Of a stretch of 64,000 nt of DNA, positions 53,258 to 62,500 are shown one piece after another (position 1 is the first letter of the stretch; each line of letters begins with the position of its first letter). The stretch lies in contig NZ_ONZF01000010.1 in assembly GCF_900302445.1 (NCBI RefSeq), positions 87,177-151,176 on the forward strand. Reading direction: 5' to 3'. A program made the translations under genes and the position numbers. A model generated the notes under the pieces. The model was not told the DNA's origin. It was given only the letters and a program-made list of their open reading frames with translations, and searched no databases. This DNA comes from Palleronia abyssalis. GTDB taxonomy: Bacteria; Pseudomonadota; Alphaproteobacteria; Rhodobacterales; Rhodobacteraceae.

Positions 53258-53716
53258 ATGGTTGATGACATCGAAATGCTCTCTGAACTGTCGGAAGCAC
53301 TTCGACTGCAAAATGAGATAAACCGGGCGGAGGCCGGGCAGAAGGCACCAGTGTCTGGCTTCACCTACAAGGGTGTGCGGCTTAAGAGCAGATGGGCGGT
53401 CCTTCGTGAGCTGGAGGATATGAAGCGCATTGTCGATGCCATGCCCGAACTCATGTCTCGACGCCTCGAAACCATCTGGTGCGACTCCAAAGTCGGCGCG
53501 ACCTACACCGTGACCGTAAAAGACAGACTCTGGGTTCCCGATATGAAATGGGCAGTCTCGGACGCGATCGTGGACACGGTCGGCGGGCACAACGGAATTT
53601 ACATTGACGGCGACACGCCCGCCGGAATGGAAGTTGACCCGTATTGGCCGGACGACTACGCTCGAGATCGGGATTCAACGGGCGAAAAGAGCGCAAAAAC
53701 CCCCATTTCACGTTGA
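53258..53716 (+). CDS. Unknown protein, 152 residues
   Basis: A cytoplasmic protein with a helical acidic start (DIEMLSELSEALRLQNEINR), a basic segment and an acidic C-terminus containing VDPYWPDDYARD. No family recognised and the ribosome site is weak (GGAC), but codon use looks coding throughout and no competing gene overlaps. Confidence 0.5.
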   Translation: MVDDIEMLSELSEALRLQNEINRAEAGQKAPVSGFTYKGVRLKSRWAVLRELEDMKRIVDAMPELMSRRLETIWCDSKVGATYTVTVKDRLWVPDMKWAVSDAIVDTVGGHNGIYIDGDTPAGMEVDPYWPDDYARDRDSTGEKSAKTPISR

Positions 53717-53721
53717 CAGGT

Positions 53722-53848
53722 TTTCCACCCCACGGGTAGGGTGAGTTTCCATACCCACCTGTGGCGGGATATCGTACACCTAAGTATCGTGTTCCAATAA
53801 CCGCGAGTCAGGGAGTAGCGGAATACCGATATTCGGGTGGGGTGGAAA
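53722..53848. promoter_or_regulatory. Repeat-rich control region before the HTH-DUF3800 operon
   Basis: TTTCCACCCCAC (53722-53733) recurs inverted as GTGGGGTGGAAA (53837-53848). Between them lie two TATCGT copies (53770-53776, 53785-53791) 15 bases apart and GAATA/TATTC (53821-53834). It could be a promoter with operators or an iteron-like site. Confidence 0.45.
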
Positions 53849-53926
53849 TTGCAGCACCCGAAGGCCCGGCCAAGCCATTGAGAAGACGCCCAAGCCTCCG
53901 TAGATCGAATGACAAGGAGGCCCGCA

Positions 53927-54445
53927 ATGGCAAAGACAACCACGACCAGAACAAGCAAGACGCGCAAGAAGGCGCCGGAAAAATCCTCGACCGAACGCAT
54001 CTTCGGACCGAAAGTCTATTCGCATGGGTATACAGGCGTTCCAAATATTCTGCTGCGCGCGCAAAGCCGGCTGGGGATCACCCCGACCCAGTTGACCATC
54101 ATCGTCCAGCTTCTCGGTTACTACTACGATCCGCTCCGCCCGCCTTTCCCGACGAAGCGCGATCTTGCAAAGCGCATCGGCATCACCGAGCAGACGATCA
54201 GGATCAACATTAAAGCGCTCGAGGAAGCAGGGCTCGTCACGCGCGAACAGTGGAAGACCAGCGCCGGTGACTACGGGCCGAACCGGTACCACCTGACCGG
54301 GCTGATCAACAAGCTGAAGAAGCTCGAACCGGATTTCGAGGAGGAACGGAAGGAGCGGGAGGAAGCCCGAGCCCTGACAGAGACACCGCGCGCCAGAGCC
54401 AGCGCCCGCGCCAGAAAGGCCAAGGGCGATGGCGGCACAAAATAA
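53927..54445 (+). CDS. Winged-helix DNA-binding protein
   Basis: A 172-residue protein: basic Thr/Lys-rich N-terminus, a replication-initiator/phage-like winged helix (TPTQLTIIVQLL, FPTKRDLAKRIGITEQTIRI, LEEAGLVTREQW), and a C-terminus of alternating Glu/Arg then Ala/Arg. AAGGAGG precedes the ATG at 53927. It could be a regulator or a replication-accessory protein. Its end overlaps the DUF3800 gene by 17 bases. Confidence 0.7.
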   Translation: MAKTTTTRTSKTRKKAPEKSSTERIFGPKVYSHGYTGVPNILLRAQSRLGITPTQLTIIVQLLGYYYDPLRPPFPTKRDLAKRIGITEQTIRINIKALEEAGLVTREQWKTSAGDYGPNRYHLTGLINKLKKLEPDFEEERKEREEARALTETPRARASARARKAKGDGGTK

Positions 54446-55043
54446 GCGCATCCTCTGTTTCATCGACGAATGTGGAACCGCCGGCGAATCCGGCTTCGCG
54501 CTCGGATGCGTGATGGCCTGGGTGCGGGAGTGCGGACGCGCGGACAAATCCTTGAGCGATTTGCTGGAGCCGAATGCGAACGAGCTGCATGCGGCGAATC
54601 TGAGTCGTGAATATCTGCAAAGTCTTCTGGCGCGCTTCGCACAAACTGACCGCCCCGAGGGCATGATTCTGATGAATAGGCTAGGAACGGTCACGGAGGG
54701 CACTGCGCCGGCGATCTACGCCGGAAATGTCATCGAGACTGTCAAGGTCGCCGTCGGGCAATTCCGGAAGCTGAACCGGATTCGCGGCCGGGGCGTCGGC
54801 AATGTGGAACTCATCCTCGATCTGAACCATCACAACACGGACCCCGAATGCCAGCGGATGATTTCAGAGGCGTGCCAGAATGACGGGCGATTTAAGGCAG
54901 TGAATCGCATCAGTCAGATCGATTCCGCAGCATCGCGCCTTCTCCAACTCGCTGACGTAGTCGCCTATGCGCGCACGTGGATTCACAAGGGCGAAGAGAA
55001 TGCAAAGGGTCTACATGAGAACTACGGGATCCGGGTCCTTTGA
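54429..55043 (+). CDS. DUF3800-family protein (possible nuclease fold)
   Basis: A 204-residue protein with the DUF3800 hallmarks: CFIDECGT near the start (an acidic pair), ELILDLNHHN in the middle and LQLADVVAYA near the end. The family is thought to have an RNase H-like fold with acidic active-site residues; it is common on phages and mobile elements. Cotranscribed with the winged-helix gene. A strong terminator follows. Confidence 0.85.
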   Translation: MAAQNKRILCFIDECGTAGESGFALGCVMAWVRECGRADKSLSDLLEPNANELHAANLSREYLQSLLARFAQTDRPEGMILMNRLGTVTEGTAPAIYAGNVIETVKVAVGQFRKLNRIRGRGVGNVELILDLNHHNTDPECQRMISEACQNDGRFKAVNRISQIDSAASRLLQLADVVAYARTWIHKGEENAKGLHENYGIRVL

Positions 55044-55048
55044 ATCAG

Positions 55049-55073
55049 AAAAACCGCCCTTAGGGCGGTTTTT
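55049..55073. terminator. Bidirectional rho-independent terminator
   Basis: AAAAACCGCCC-TTA-GGGCGGTTTTT: a perfect 11-bp stem with A and T runs on the two sides, six bases after the DUF3800 stop. Confidence 0.92.
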
Positions 55074-55236
55074 AGGAGCGGCTTGCAACCGAACCATCTG
55101 CGGTTCGGGTCACCGCGACGCTCGCCCTGCACACAGCATGACGGGTCGCCGACAGGTCTCTGTCTGAGATTTAGATAGCATGTGTGGATTAAAATTTCAA
55201 CTACTCCCATCCGAACGACCCACCCAGAGGTGTATA

Positions 55237-55276
55237 AGAAAATATTCGCCGCCTGAATATTTTTTGAATATTTTCT
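55237..55276. promoter_or_regulatory. Operator-like array upstream of the XRE-peptidase pair
   Basis: AGAAAATATTC (55237-55247) and GAATATTTTCT (55266-55276) are perfect inverse copies; a third, direct copy GAATATTTTTT (55255-55265) abuts the second. The stretch lies about 70-110 bases upstream of 55348. The XRE protein encoded downstream is the likely ligand. Confidence 0.55.
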
Positions 55277-55347
55277 GGACATATGGCGTAGGGTGTGCGA
55301 TCTAAGGTGCGAGGCGCGAGAAATAAAACAGCAAAAGGCGTAGAAAC

Positions 55348-56025
55348 TTGAACCGAGACAACGCACTGCAGGCGGCGCGCGACCAGTTGGAAGCATCGAT
55401 TTGGGACCTTTTGAGCGAGCTTGAAAATTCGCTAGCGTCTCTCGCAAGCGTACCGCACATGAATATTGAGTGCCCTCGCGCTATAGGATCAGTCTTGAAC
55501 TCAGCTCTTCCAGCAGCAGCTCAGGAGGCTGGGATCGAGAAAGACGGGCTTGAAGTTAAATACTGCCGCAATGGACAGTGCAACAAGATTTCCGGGCACG
55601 TGAAATCGGGCGGCGAAACCTTCCCCGTCAGCCTAGAGCTGCATCTGTCCGGTCCACGTGGCGGAACGACAAAATCGAAACATCAGTTTGCATTCTCGGA
55701 ACCCGCCGTATGCGACATTGAACGTCAGCCGTCGCTTATCGATTTTGATGTTAACGCGCCTGAGAGACTGCTGCTCTTTGTGGCGTGTCATCTCAGCGGC
55801 ACAGGCGTGGCGGTGTCACGAGCGTACTTGAAATTTGCGGATGGCGTAGATCAACGAATGATTGAGTTGTACCGCCCAGCCGAAGGAGCGTCTAAGGCAT
55901 CCGCAGATGTTGGGCCTGAACAGGGCCCGCGCGGCGCAATATTGAAAGTGAAGAGACCCGAGGGAGACAAGAAAGAAGATGGCATCAAAACAGATAAACG
56001 GGGGGATGCTGCTTCTAGCTCGTAA
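55348..56025 (+). CDS. Unknown partner gene of the XRE-ImmA protein
   Basis: A 225-residue protein from TTG at 55348 (weak ribosome site). N-terminal helix (DQLEASIWDLLSELENSLA), a middle with YCRNGQCNK and LELHLSGPRGG strands, then a charged disordered tail (EGDKKEDGIKTDKRGD). No family recognised. It overlaps the downstream gene by 47 bases, which ties the two together. It could be the toxin, the target, or the substrate of the peptidase; this is inference. Confidence 0.6.
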   Translation: MNRDNALQAARDQLEASIWDLLSELENSLASLASVPHMNIECPRAIGSVLNSALPAAAQEAGIEKDGLEVKYCRNGQCNKISGHVKSGGETFPVSLELHLSGPRGGTTKSKHQFAFSEPAVCDIERQPSLIDFDVNAPERLLLFVACHLSGTGVAVSRAYLKFADGVDQRMIELYRPAEGASKASADVGPEQGPRGAILKVKRPEGDKKEDGIKTDKRGDAASSS

Positions 56026-57115
56026 GAGACGACGGAAAACTCAAAAGGAATTGGCCGCAGAGACCAGAGTCGCACAGGCGGCGATCTCCAGAGTCGAAAA
56101 CGGTACAAAGGACGTGCTGTCGCATGAAGAGATTCAGTCGATTGCGCGCTCTTTGGGATTCCCGGTTAGTTTTTTCTTTGAGCAGGAGCCGCTCTACAAA
56201 ACACCCCTCAGTATCCACGGCGCGGCTTTCCGCAAGAAGTCGGCGGTTTCTGCGAAAGATCAAGGTGCAGTCGTCGCGCTAGCAAATCATCTTGTACTGC
56301 ACTTGCGCAGAATGCTTGAAGCAGTCGACTTGGAGCCCCAGTTTCCATTGCTTCAGTTTGAGGTTGTGGATGACAAGTCGAGCGTAAGCGAACACGCCCG
56401 TGCCGTTACTTCTGCAGCCGAAGCGGCTCAAAAAGTCCGAAAGTCGTGGCAGTTGGACGATGGACCTTTGCCGAATCTCGTCAAGTACATTGAAGCTACC
56501 GGTGTGTTCGTGGTTCAAGGCGATTTTGGCGGTGCCGACATTGACGGCGTAACCATTAGGCCCCCAGGAATGAAACCGGTGGTGGTTCTAAACGAAGACC
56601 GGCCCGCCGATCGGAAGCGGTTTAGCCTTGCCCATGAATACGGCCATGTGATCTTGCACCCTTTCCCGTACGACGCGATGGAAAAGGAGGCCAACGAATT
56701 TGCCGCTGAGTTGCTCACTCCTGCCAGAGGAGTGCTACCAGATCTCAAGAAACCGTTGACCATTCCAAGACTTGGGCAATTGAAGCTGAAATGGCGTGTG
56801 GCAATGGCAGCATTGATCTACCGCGCTAAAGCGCTGAACGCGATAACCGATCAAGCTGCGACGTCTTTGTACAAGAAGATGAGTTACTACGGCTATCGAA
56901 CGCGAGAGCCTGATGAGTTTAGTATTGAACATGAACAGGGCTCTTTATCAACTCAGCTCTTGGAATTGCACACAGAGGATTTGGGATACTCGTTCGACGA
57001 GTTGGCTGATGCTTTAAGAACTTTCCCAACTGAATTGGCAGAGATGCACGGCCTGAAACCGCCAGACCAGCGCCCGAAACCAAAACTGAAGCTGGTTATT
57101 GGAGGCGAGCTATGA
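55979..57115 (+). CDS. XRE repressor fused to ImmA/IrrE metallopeptidase
   Basis: A 378-residue protein: HTH_XRE (residues about 8-65; QKELAAETRVAQAAISRVENG), a linker, then an ImmA/IrrE peptidase with HEYGH (219-223) and a downstream Glu in EKEANEFAAE. Such proteins cleave repressors or antitoxins under stress. GGAG precedes the ATG at 55979. GC here is lower than in the surroundings. Confidence 0.9.
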   Translation: MASKQINGGMLLLARKRRRKTQKELAAETRVAQAAISRVENGTKDVLSHEEIQSIARSLGFPVSFFFEQEPLYKTPLSIHGAAFRKKSAVSAKDQGAVVALANHLVLHLRRMLEAVDLEPQFPLLQFEVVDDKSSVSEHARAVTSAAEAAQKVRKSWQLDDGPLPNLVKYIEATGVFVVQGDFGGADIDGVTIRPPGMKPVVVLNEDRPADRKRFSLAHEYGHVILHPFPYDAMEKEANEFAAELLTPARGVLPDLKKPLTIPRLGQLKLKWRVAMAALIYRAKALNAITDQAATSLYKKMSYYGYRTREPDEFSIEHEQGSLSTQLLELHTEDLGYSFDELADALRTFPTELAEMHGLKPPDQRPKPKLKLVIGGEL

Positions 57116-57230
57116 TCGATTTTGCACGCTGAGTTGGACGTGTCAGGCACAATATAGACGACCGCAATAGCTTCCAACCCGTCCACTTCTTTTGTTGCAG
57201 CTATTCGCTTTCGCACAGTCCAAAAAACAA

Positions 57231-57262
57231 AAAGGGGAACCGTGATCCCACGGCTCCCCTTT
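57231..57262 (-). terminator. Terminator after the DUF736 gene
   Basis: AAAGGGGA/TCCCCTTT with inner CCGTG/CACGG form a long stem; on the minus strand it is followed by a T-rich tract. It lies about 30 bases past the stop. Confidence 0.8.
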
Positions 57263-57292
57263 CAGTTCAGATCGTCTCATCTTGCGCGCCGA

Positions 57293-58021
57293 TTAGGCGA
57301 CCAGCGAGAGCCCCGCGCCCGCGTCCTGCGGCTGCTCACCGCTGTCGATGAACGGGATGATCGAGAAGGTCTGCCCGCCGCGCTGTTCTTCGTTCTGCAC
57401 GGCGTTGACGCGCAGGTCGCCATCAGGCGTGTTGATCAGCAGTGACAAGTAGTCATTGCCCGTGCGGCTGCTTTTGGCCATCCACGCCGAGCCGACGCGG
57501 ATCGGCGTGCCCCCGGGCGAGCTGACCTCGATGCGATAATCAGGGTGAGTCTTCTCGGATTTGTAGCCGTTCTCGATCAGCATGAACTCCAGATCGAACA
57601 TCATGTTGGCGATGTAGCCGGTGAAGGCGTTGTCGGCGTCCATGGCGGTGAGCTCGCCCGAGATCGAGCCGGATTTCATCAGGCCGTTCGAGACCAGCGG
57701 GATGATCTCGAACGTGCCGCTTTGGGCCGCGCGCGCCTCTTTCGTCTGCACCGCGTTGACCCGGAACGGACCCAAGCCGACATCGATCTGCATCGAGATG
57801 TAGGGGTTGCCGCTGGTATTGCCGGTCTCGTTCCAGGCCGTGCCGATGCGCACCTTGCGGCCTGATTTGTTGACTGCCGTCACGTCAAAATCCGGGCTGC
57901 GCTCGGACATCTTCGGGCGGGTTTCAAGCTGGATGGCGATGTCAAAGCGCGTCGAGTGGATCATGCCGGTGTACTGAGCGGCTGCGGTCTCGACATTGCG
58001 GGTGAGGGTTCCTGCGAACAT
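57293..58021 (-). CDS. Tandem DUF736 protein
   Basis: A 242-residue protein with two DUF736-like units: residues about 45-110 (VRIGTAWNETGNTSGNPYIS, FRVNAVQTKEARAA) and 165-235 (IRVGSAWMAKSSRTGNDYLS, LRVNAVQNEEQRGG). DUF736 is usually a single unit of about 100 residues on alphaproteobacterial plasmids. ATG at 58021 after AAGGAA. Confidence 0.82.
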   Translation of the reverse strand: MFAGTLTRNVETAAAQYTGMIHSTRFDIAIQLETRPKMSERSPDFDVTAVNKSGRKVRIGTAWNETGNTSGNPYISMQIDVGLGPFRVNAVQTKEARAAQSGTFEIIPLVSNGLMKSGSISGELTAMDADNAFTGYIANMMFDLEFMLIENGYKSEKTHPDYRIEVSSPGGTPIRVGSAWMAKSSRTGNDYLSLLINTPDGDLRVNAVQNEEQRGGQTFSIIPFIDSGEQPQDAGAGLSLVA

Positions 58022-58110
58022 GGGATGGTTCCTTTTGGATTGGCCGGTGCCTGACGTCCTTGCCAGCGCATCCGGGATTGCTTTCTCGACCCCTTGAGGG
58101 ATCACAAATC

Positions 58111-58132
58111 AGAAAGCTCGCTTTCCTTTCAG
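58111..58132 (-). terminator. Terminator-like hairpin (AAAGC..GCTTT type)
   Basis: GAAAGC-tc-GCTTTC just past the stop of the 100-residue gene. The same element recurs after the helicase gene and after the last gene of the window. Confidence 0.6.
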
Positions 58133-58145
58133 TCCCGCCCACGGG

Positions 58146-58448
58146 TCAAAGCTGCCGTCCGAGTGGGAATGCCCCCGCGCCTCCGGGTGCTACGCCCCTC
58201 CCCTGCCCGTCTGATCTTGATTGGCTGCCCGGATTTTCTGCGGCGTCCTTCGATTGCGCGACGAAGAACTCCGTTTCTTTTCCGTTCAACCGTTGCCCGC
58301 TCCGGTCTGTCAGGCCGATGCAGCTACCATTCGGCACATAGGTGATCAGGTACTGACCGAGCCGGTCCTTGTGGACAACGTAGCCGGTATTGGCCCAGTG
58401 CACGGTCTGGCCGGCATCGACGGCCGCCTTGATTTCATCGAGTGTCAT
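58146..58448 (-). CDS. Small unknown protein, 100 residues
   Basis: MTLDEIKAAVDAGQTVHWAN opens a compact strand-rich domain (GYVVHKDRLGQYLITYV, SCIGLTDRSGQ) followed by a Gly/Ser-rich tail. GGAGG precedes the ATG by five bases. Typical of small genes near transfer loci; family not recognised. Confidence 0.7.
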   Translation of the reverse strand: MTLDEIKAAVDAGQTVHWANTGYVVHKDRLGQYLITYVPNGSCIGLTDRSGQRLNGKETEFFVAQSKDAAENPGSQSRSDGQGRGVAPGGAGAFPLGRQL

Positions 58449-58487
58449 GCGATCCTCCTCAAGAAGAATGGTGGGGAAACGACGCAA

Positions 58488-58513
58488 GAAGCCCGATCTT
58501 CCAACCGGGCTTC
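58488..58513 (-). terminator. Terminator after the 153-residue gene
   Basis: GAAGCCCG, 10 bases, CGGGCTTC, 36 bases past the stop. Confidence 0.65.
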
Positions 58514-58548
58514 CGTGCGGCATTCGTTTGGCAAACGACCGAGACCTG

Positions 58549-59010
58549 TCAGGCGCTTTGCGTGGCTTGCGTCGCGCGCGCCGCCATCCAATCCTTCAGG
58601 CCAAGAACCGTTCTTCCGGCGGCGACCTCGGAGGCCCAGGCAAGCCTTGGGTCGCCGCAGGGCTCGGAGCCGGCGTGCCGGTCGATATGGCCATTGGCCA
58701 TCCATGGCTCGGGCTGGATCCGTCGCAGCCAGTCCGCCATGCTTGGAATGCGGCCCTGGCAGTCTTCACGGATATGCTGCTCGCCGATCCAGCGCACGGG
58801 AATGTCCCGACCTGCGCTATTGGTCAGGGTCAGGCCGAAAACACGTTCGGCCTCGAACAGGCCTTGGGCATGATGGCGCAAGGCTCGGTGCGTAAAGAGC
58901 GCGAGGTGCTCTTTTGAGGCGTCAAACCAATCGTGCACAGCCTGATAGTCAGACGGCACCCCACCAAATTTCCGGGCAGAGCTTTCAGCATGATGAAGCG
59001 GATGGGCCAT
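58549..59010 (-). CDS. Unknown protein resembling DUF6915 family
   Basis: A 153-residue protein: MAHPLHHAESSARKFGG and HHAQGLFEAERVFG segments, with conserved-looking His residues, and a WIGEQHIREDC stretch before a helical C-terminus. It starts one base after the preceding gene's stop. The DUF6915 assignment is from memory of the pattern HPLHHAESSA and may be wrong. Confidence 0.65.
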   Translation of the reverse strand: MAHPLHHAESSARKFGGVPSDYQAVHDWFDASKEHLALFTHRALRHHAQGLFEAERVFGLTLTNSAGRDIPVRWIGEQHIREDCQGRIPSMADWLRRIQPEPWMANGHIDRHAGSEPCGDPRLAWASEVAAGRTVLGLKDWMAARATQATQSA

Positions 59011-59011
59011 C

Positions 59012-59398
59012 TCACAGCCCCTCGTCATAGCTGTGCGAACATTCGACATAGCGGTCGGCGTGATCGAGGGTGATGCTGTCGTTGCGCAAGTCCCAGGTCA
59101 GCGTTCCATAGCCGCCCTCGTTGTTCTCGAACCCCGGGTGATGGTGATAGGCGAGCGACCAGGCGAAATCGCCCACCTCAGTGGCAAGCGGCTCCGGCAG
59201 TTGGACCTCTGCAGGCTGCACGATCACATCCTCGACATTGCCGGAGTCGCCATAGCCTTCGTATTCGGCAGTGACCTCGCTGATGCCAAGCGCACGTAGT
59301 TGCGCGAGCAGCTCCGCTCGGGATGCCTTCAAGGTGATTTCGCGCTCTGCGCGCCACTGAGCCGCCATTGCGGCATAGTCGATCTGGGGATTGGTCAT
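59012..59398 (-). CDS. Unknown protein resembling DUF6878 family
   Basis: A 128-residue protein with a helical start, a VTAEYEGYGDSGNVEDV strand region and a C-terminal HHHPGFENNEGGYGTLTWD. ATG at 59398 with AGAGGA seven bases upstream. The DUF6878 call is by pattern; function unknown. Confidence 0.65.
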   Translation of the reverse strand: MTNPQIDYAAMAAQWRAEREITLKASRAELLAQLRALGISEVTAEYEGYGDSGNVEDVIVQPAEVQLPEPLATEVGDFAWSLAYHHHPGFENNEGGYGTLTWDLRNDSITLDHADRYVECSHSYDEGL

Positions 59399-59500
59399 GG
59401 GTCTGTCCTCTTGTAAGAAGTTGGGGGGCCAGGCGTCGCATTGGTCAGCGCGCGCCCGGAAAGCGCAGACTGGTGAAATCCAGATCCGCGATGCCCAACC

Positions 59501-59523
59501 CAAAGCCCGCTTTGACTTTTCAG
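59501..59523 (-). terminator. Terminator-like hairpin after the helicase gene
   Basis: CAAAGC-cc-GCTTTG; minus-strand transcripts read TGAAAAG then the stem. It overlaps the helicase stop codon. Confidence 0.55.
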
Positions 59524-62500
59524 GCGGCTTGTTCTGCCGTGATGGCGGGCCCCTGCCCGACGATCAGAGCCAGAATGCCGGCTGTGTCGATCCCGTCCCC
59601 ACGCGGCAGGAACACCCGCAACTGGAAGGCGATGATCTCGGTGAAGCAGCCGAGCGCCTTGAGTCCGTCGATCATGCCCTTGTCCGCACCGCCCAGCTCA
59701 AGGCGCATCTCGCCTGCGACCCGGCGACGGGTCAGGGTGAGACCCCGGCCCAGATCGACAGGTGCGGTGGTGCCGAGGGCGGCGGTCAACATCTCCTGCG
59801 GCGTTTGCGGATTGGAGACGAGGAAGCGGGCGCGCAGCGAGGCCGCCCCTTCCTCACTCAGCGTCCGCCCGATCATGGCCGTCGCCCCGTCTGGCGTGAC
59901 ACGGTAGATCCGCTCATTGGTGGTCGGAATGTCCTTCCAGATCGGCAGCAGCAGCCCGGTCAGCAGGTAGAGCTTGGTCGTGGTGGTTTTTGGCAAGGAG
60001 GCAGCCTCGGCATCCCAAAGCCGTGCAAACTCGGGCCTGTCGATCTCTTCCCAAGCCGAGGACTCGAACCGTGCCTCTTCGAGATAGCTCGACCCGTTGG
60101 GCCGCACCGCCTTGCGCATCAGCGTGACGATGTCCTCGTCATACATCTGCATGGGCCGCGCCGAGATGAACGCCGCGCGACCGGAGGCGCGATTGACCAT
60201 CGGCAGCTTGTCGGGGTTGCGCGACAGGGCGTCATCCGCCGACAGCACGTGGACCGGGTCGGTGACCTCCAGCCCGATGATCCGCGTCACGGCGCCCGAT
60301 TTCGGGCAGGTCCAGAGATCCTCCGTGGAGACCTGCTCGATCTTTTGGCCGCGCAGGGTTTCCACGCCGAGATCGAGCGTGCCCGCCGCGCGCGCCCGTT
60401 CAGTCTGATCGGCAATCCGCCTCATGAACTCGGCAAAGAGCGCGTTCTGCATGTGGATGGGAAGGGCAAGCACCCGGTTGAGAAACCGCTGGATCGGGGG
60501 AAGCTCCTCAAGGAGCACCCCGTCCTTGTCGATCAGCCGCAGGGCCGTCCAGTCGGTGAAGCTCTCATAGCCCATCGCCTCGGCGCGCCCGGCGGCAAGA
60601 TCGGCGAAATACCCACGTAGTGCGGCCCGCGCGATCGGGCTTTCGAGATTGTCCTCCTCCCGGAACATGCCTTGCGAGCCGGTCTCGCGCTGACCCTTGG
60701 TCAAGGCCCCTAGCTGGTCGAGGCGCTTGGCTATAGTCGAGGTGAAACGCTTTTCGCCATGCACATCCGAGGTGCAGACCCGGAAGAAGGGCGCGCTGAC
60801 CTGGGCAGAGCGATGCGTGCGGCCGAGCCCCTGGATGGCCGCATCGGCGCGCCAGCCGGGCTCCAGCAGGTAGTGCCGCCGCCGTTTCTGGTTCTTCGCC
60901 ACTTGCGCCGCATGATAGGACCGGCCCGTACCGCCCGCATCGGAGAAGATAAGGATGTCCTTCTCACCGTCCATGAAGGCTTGGGTTTCGGATGAATTGC
61001 TGCTGGCGGCGCGCTTCTCGATGAAGAGGTGGCCATCGTCCGCCTTCAGAGGTCGGATCGACCTTCCGGTCACTTCGGCCACGGCATCGTCGCCAAAGGC
61101 CCAGAGGATCTGATCCAGCGCCGAAGGGATCGGGGCGAGCGTCATCAACTCCATCATGGCCGCATCGCGTAGGGCGAGCGCCTCGCGCGAGACAACGAGC
61201 GCGCCGGTCTCATCCCGCAAGGGTTCCGCCACCATGTTGCCGTCAATCTCCACGAGCTTTTGCGCATGAATCGGGAAGGCCTGTTCGAGGTATCCCAGGA
61301 CGTAGTCGCGCGGCGTTAGCTCGCCCTCGACCAGCTCGTCCTCCGGGTCCATCGTCTCAAGCCGACGTTTCAGCAGGCTTTCGCCTGTAGAGACCACCTG
61401 AATGACGCAAGCCTTGCCCGCCGCCAGATCGTCCGCGATGGCGCGGATGATGGTCGGGGCCTTCGTGCCCATCAGGAGATGGTTGAAGAAGCGCTGTTTC
61501 GTGCTCTCGAAGCGGGACTTGGCCGAGGCGCGAGCAGCCGAGGCATTGGTCTCGCCCGAGGCATCGTTGACACCGGTCGCCGTCAGCGCCGCCTCGAGAT
61601 TATGGTGGATGGTGCGAAACGCACCCGCATAGGCGTCGTAGATCTCGATCTGGGCAGGGGTGAGCGCGTGTTCGAGCACGTCATACTCCACGCCATCAAA
61701 ACTGAGTGCGCGGGCCGTATAGAGCCCGAGCGTCTTGAGATCGCGGGCGACCACCTCCATGGCAGCCACGCCGCCGGCTTCCATCGCCGAGACGAAACTC
61801 TCGCGGCTCGGGAAGGGGTATTCGGGGCCCTGCCCCCAGAGCCCCAGCCGCGCGGCATAGGCCAGGTTGTGCACGCTCGTGGCGCCCGTGGCCGAGATGT
61901 AGAAGACGCGAGCGCGGGGTGCTGCTAGTTGCAGTCGCAGGCCAGCAAGGCCCTGCTGGGAGGGTTTGACCCCCCTGCCCTGCTGAGACCCTGCCGCGTT
62001 CTGCATGGCATGGGCCTCATCGAAGGCAAGAACGCCGTCAAAGTCTTCACCCATCCAGGCGAGGATCTGGCTCAGTCGCGTGGTGCCGCATTTGCCGGCG
62101 GACCGCAGCGTGGCGTAGGTGACGAAGAGGATACCGTCGCTCATCGGGACGGGCTGGTCCGGTTTCAATTTGGAAAGTGGCTGAATGTCGGCAGGCGAAC
62201 CGCCGAGATCGGTCCAGTCGCGGATCGCGTCCTCGATAAGCGTCGCGGACTTGGAGACCCAGATCGCCTTTCTGCGCCCGACCAGCCAGTTCACGAGAAT
62301 GAGCCCCGCGCATTCGCGGCCCTTGCCGCAACCGGTGCCGTCGCCGAGGAAATAGCCAAGGCGATAGGCACGTGCATCCGGGTCATCATCGGCGCGCGTC
62401 AGCTTGGTCTGGTCGTCATCGATGGTGAACCTACCGGGCAGGTCGCGCCCATGGGCATCATGCGCCATGATGATGGTCTCGAGCTGCGCCTCGGAGAGAT

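Noticed and set aside
53927..54445. The winged-helix protein as a plasmid replication initiator
   Set aside because: There is only one short winged helix and no Rep-type second domain; iterons are not evident, so this is left as a DNA-binding protein.
55237..55276. The AT-rich repeats as a CRISPR array or iterons
   Set aside because: Only three 11-base copies with no spacers; position before the XRE-linked gene makes operators more likely.
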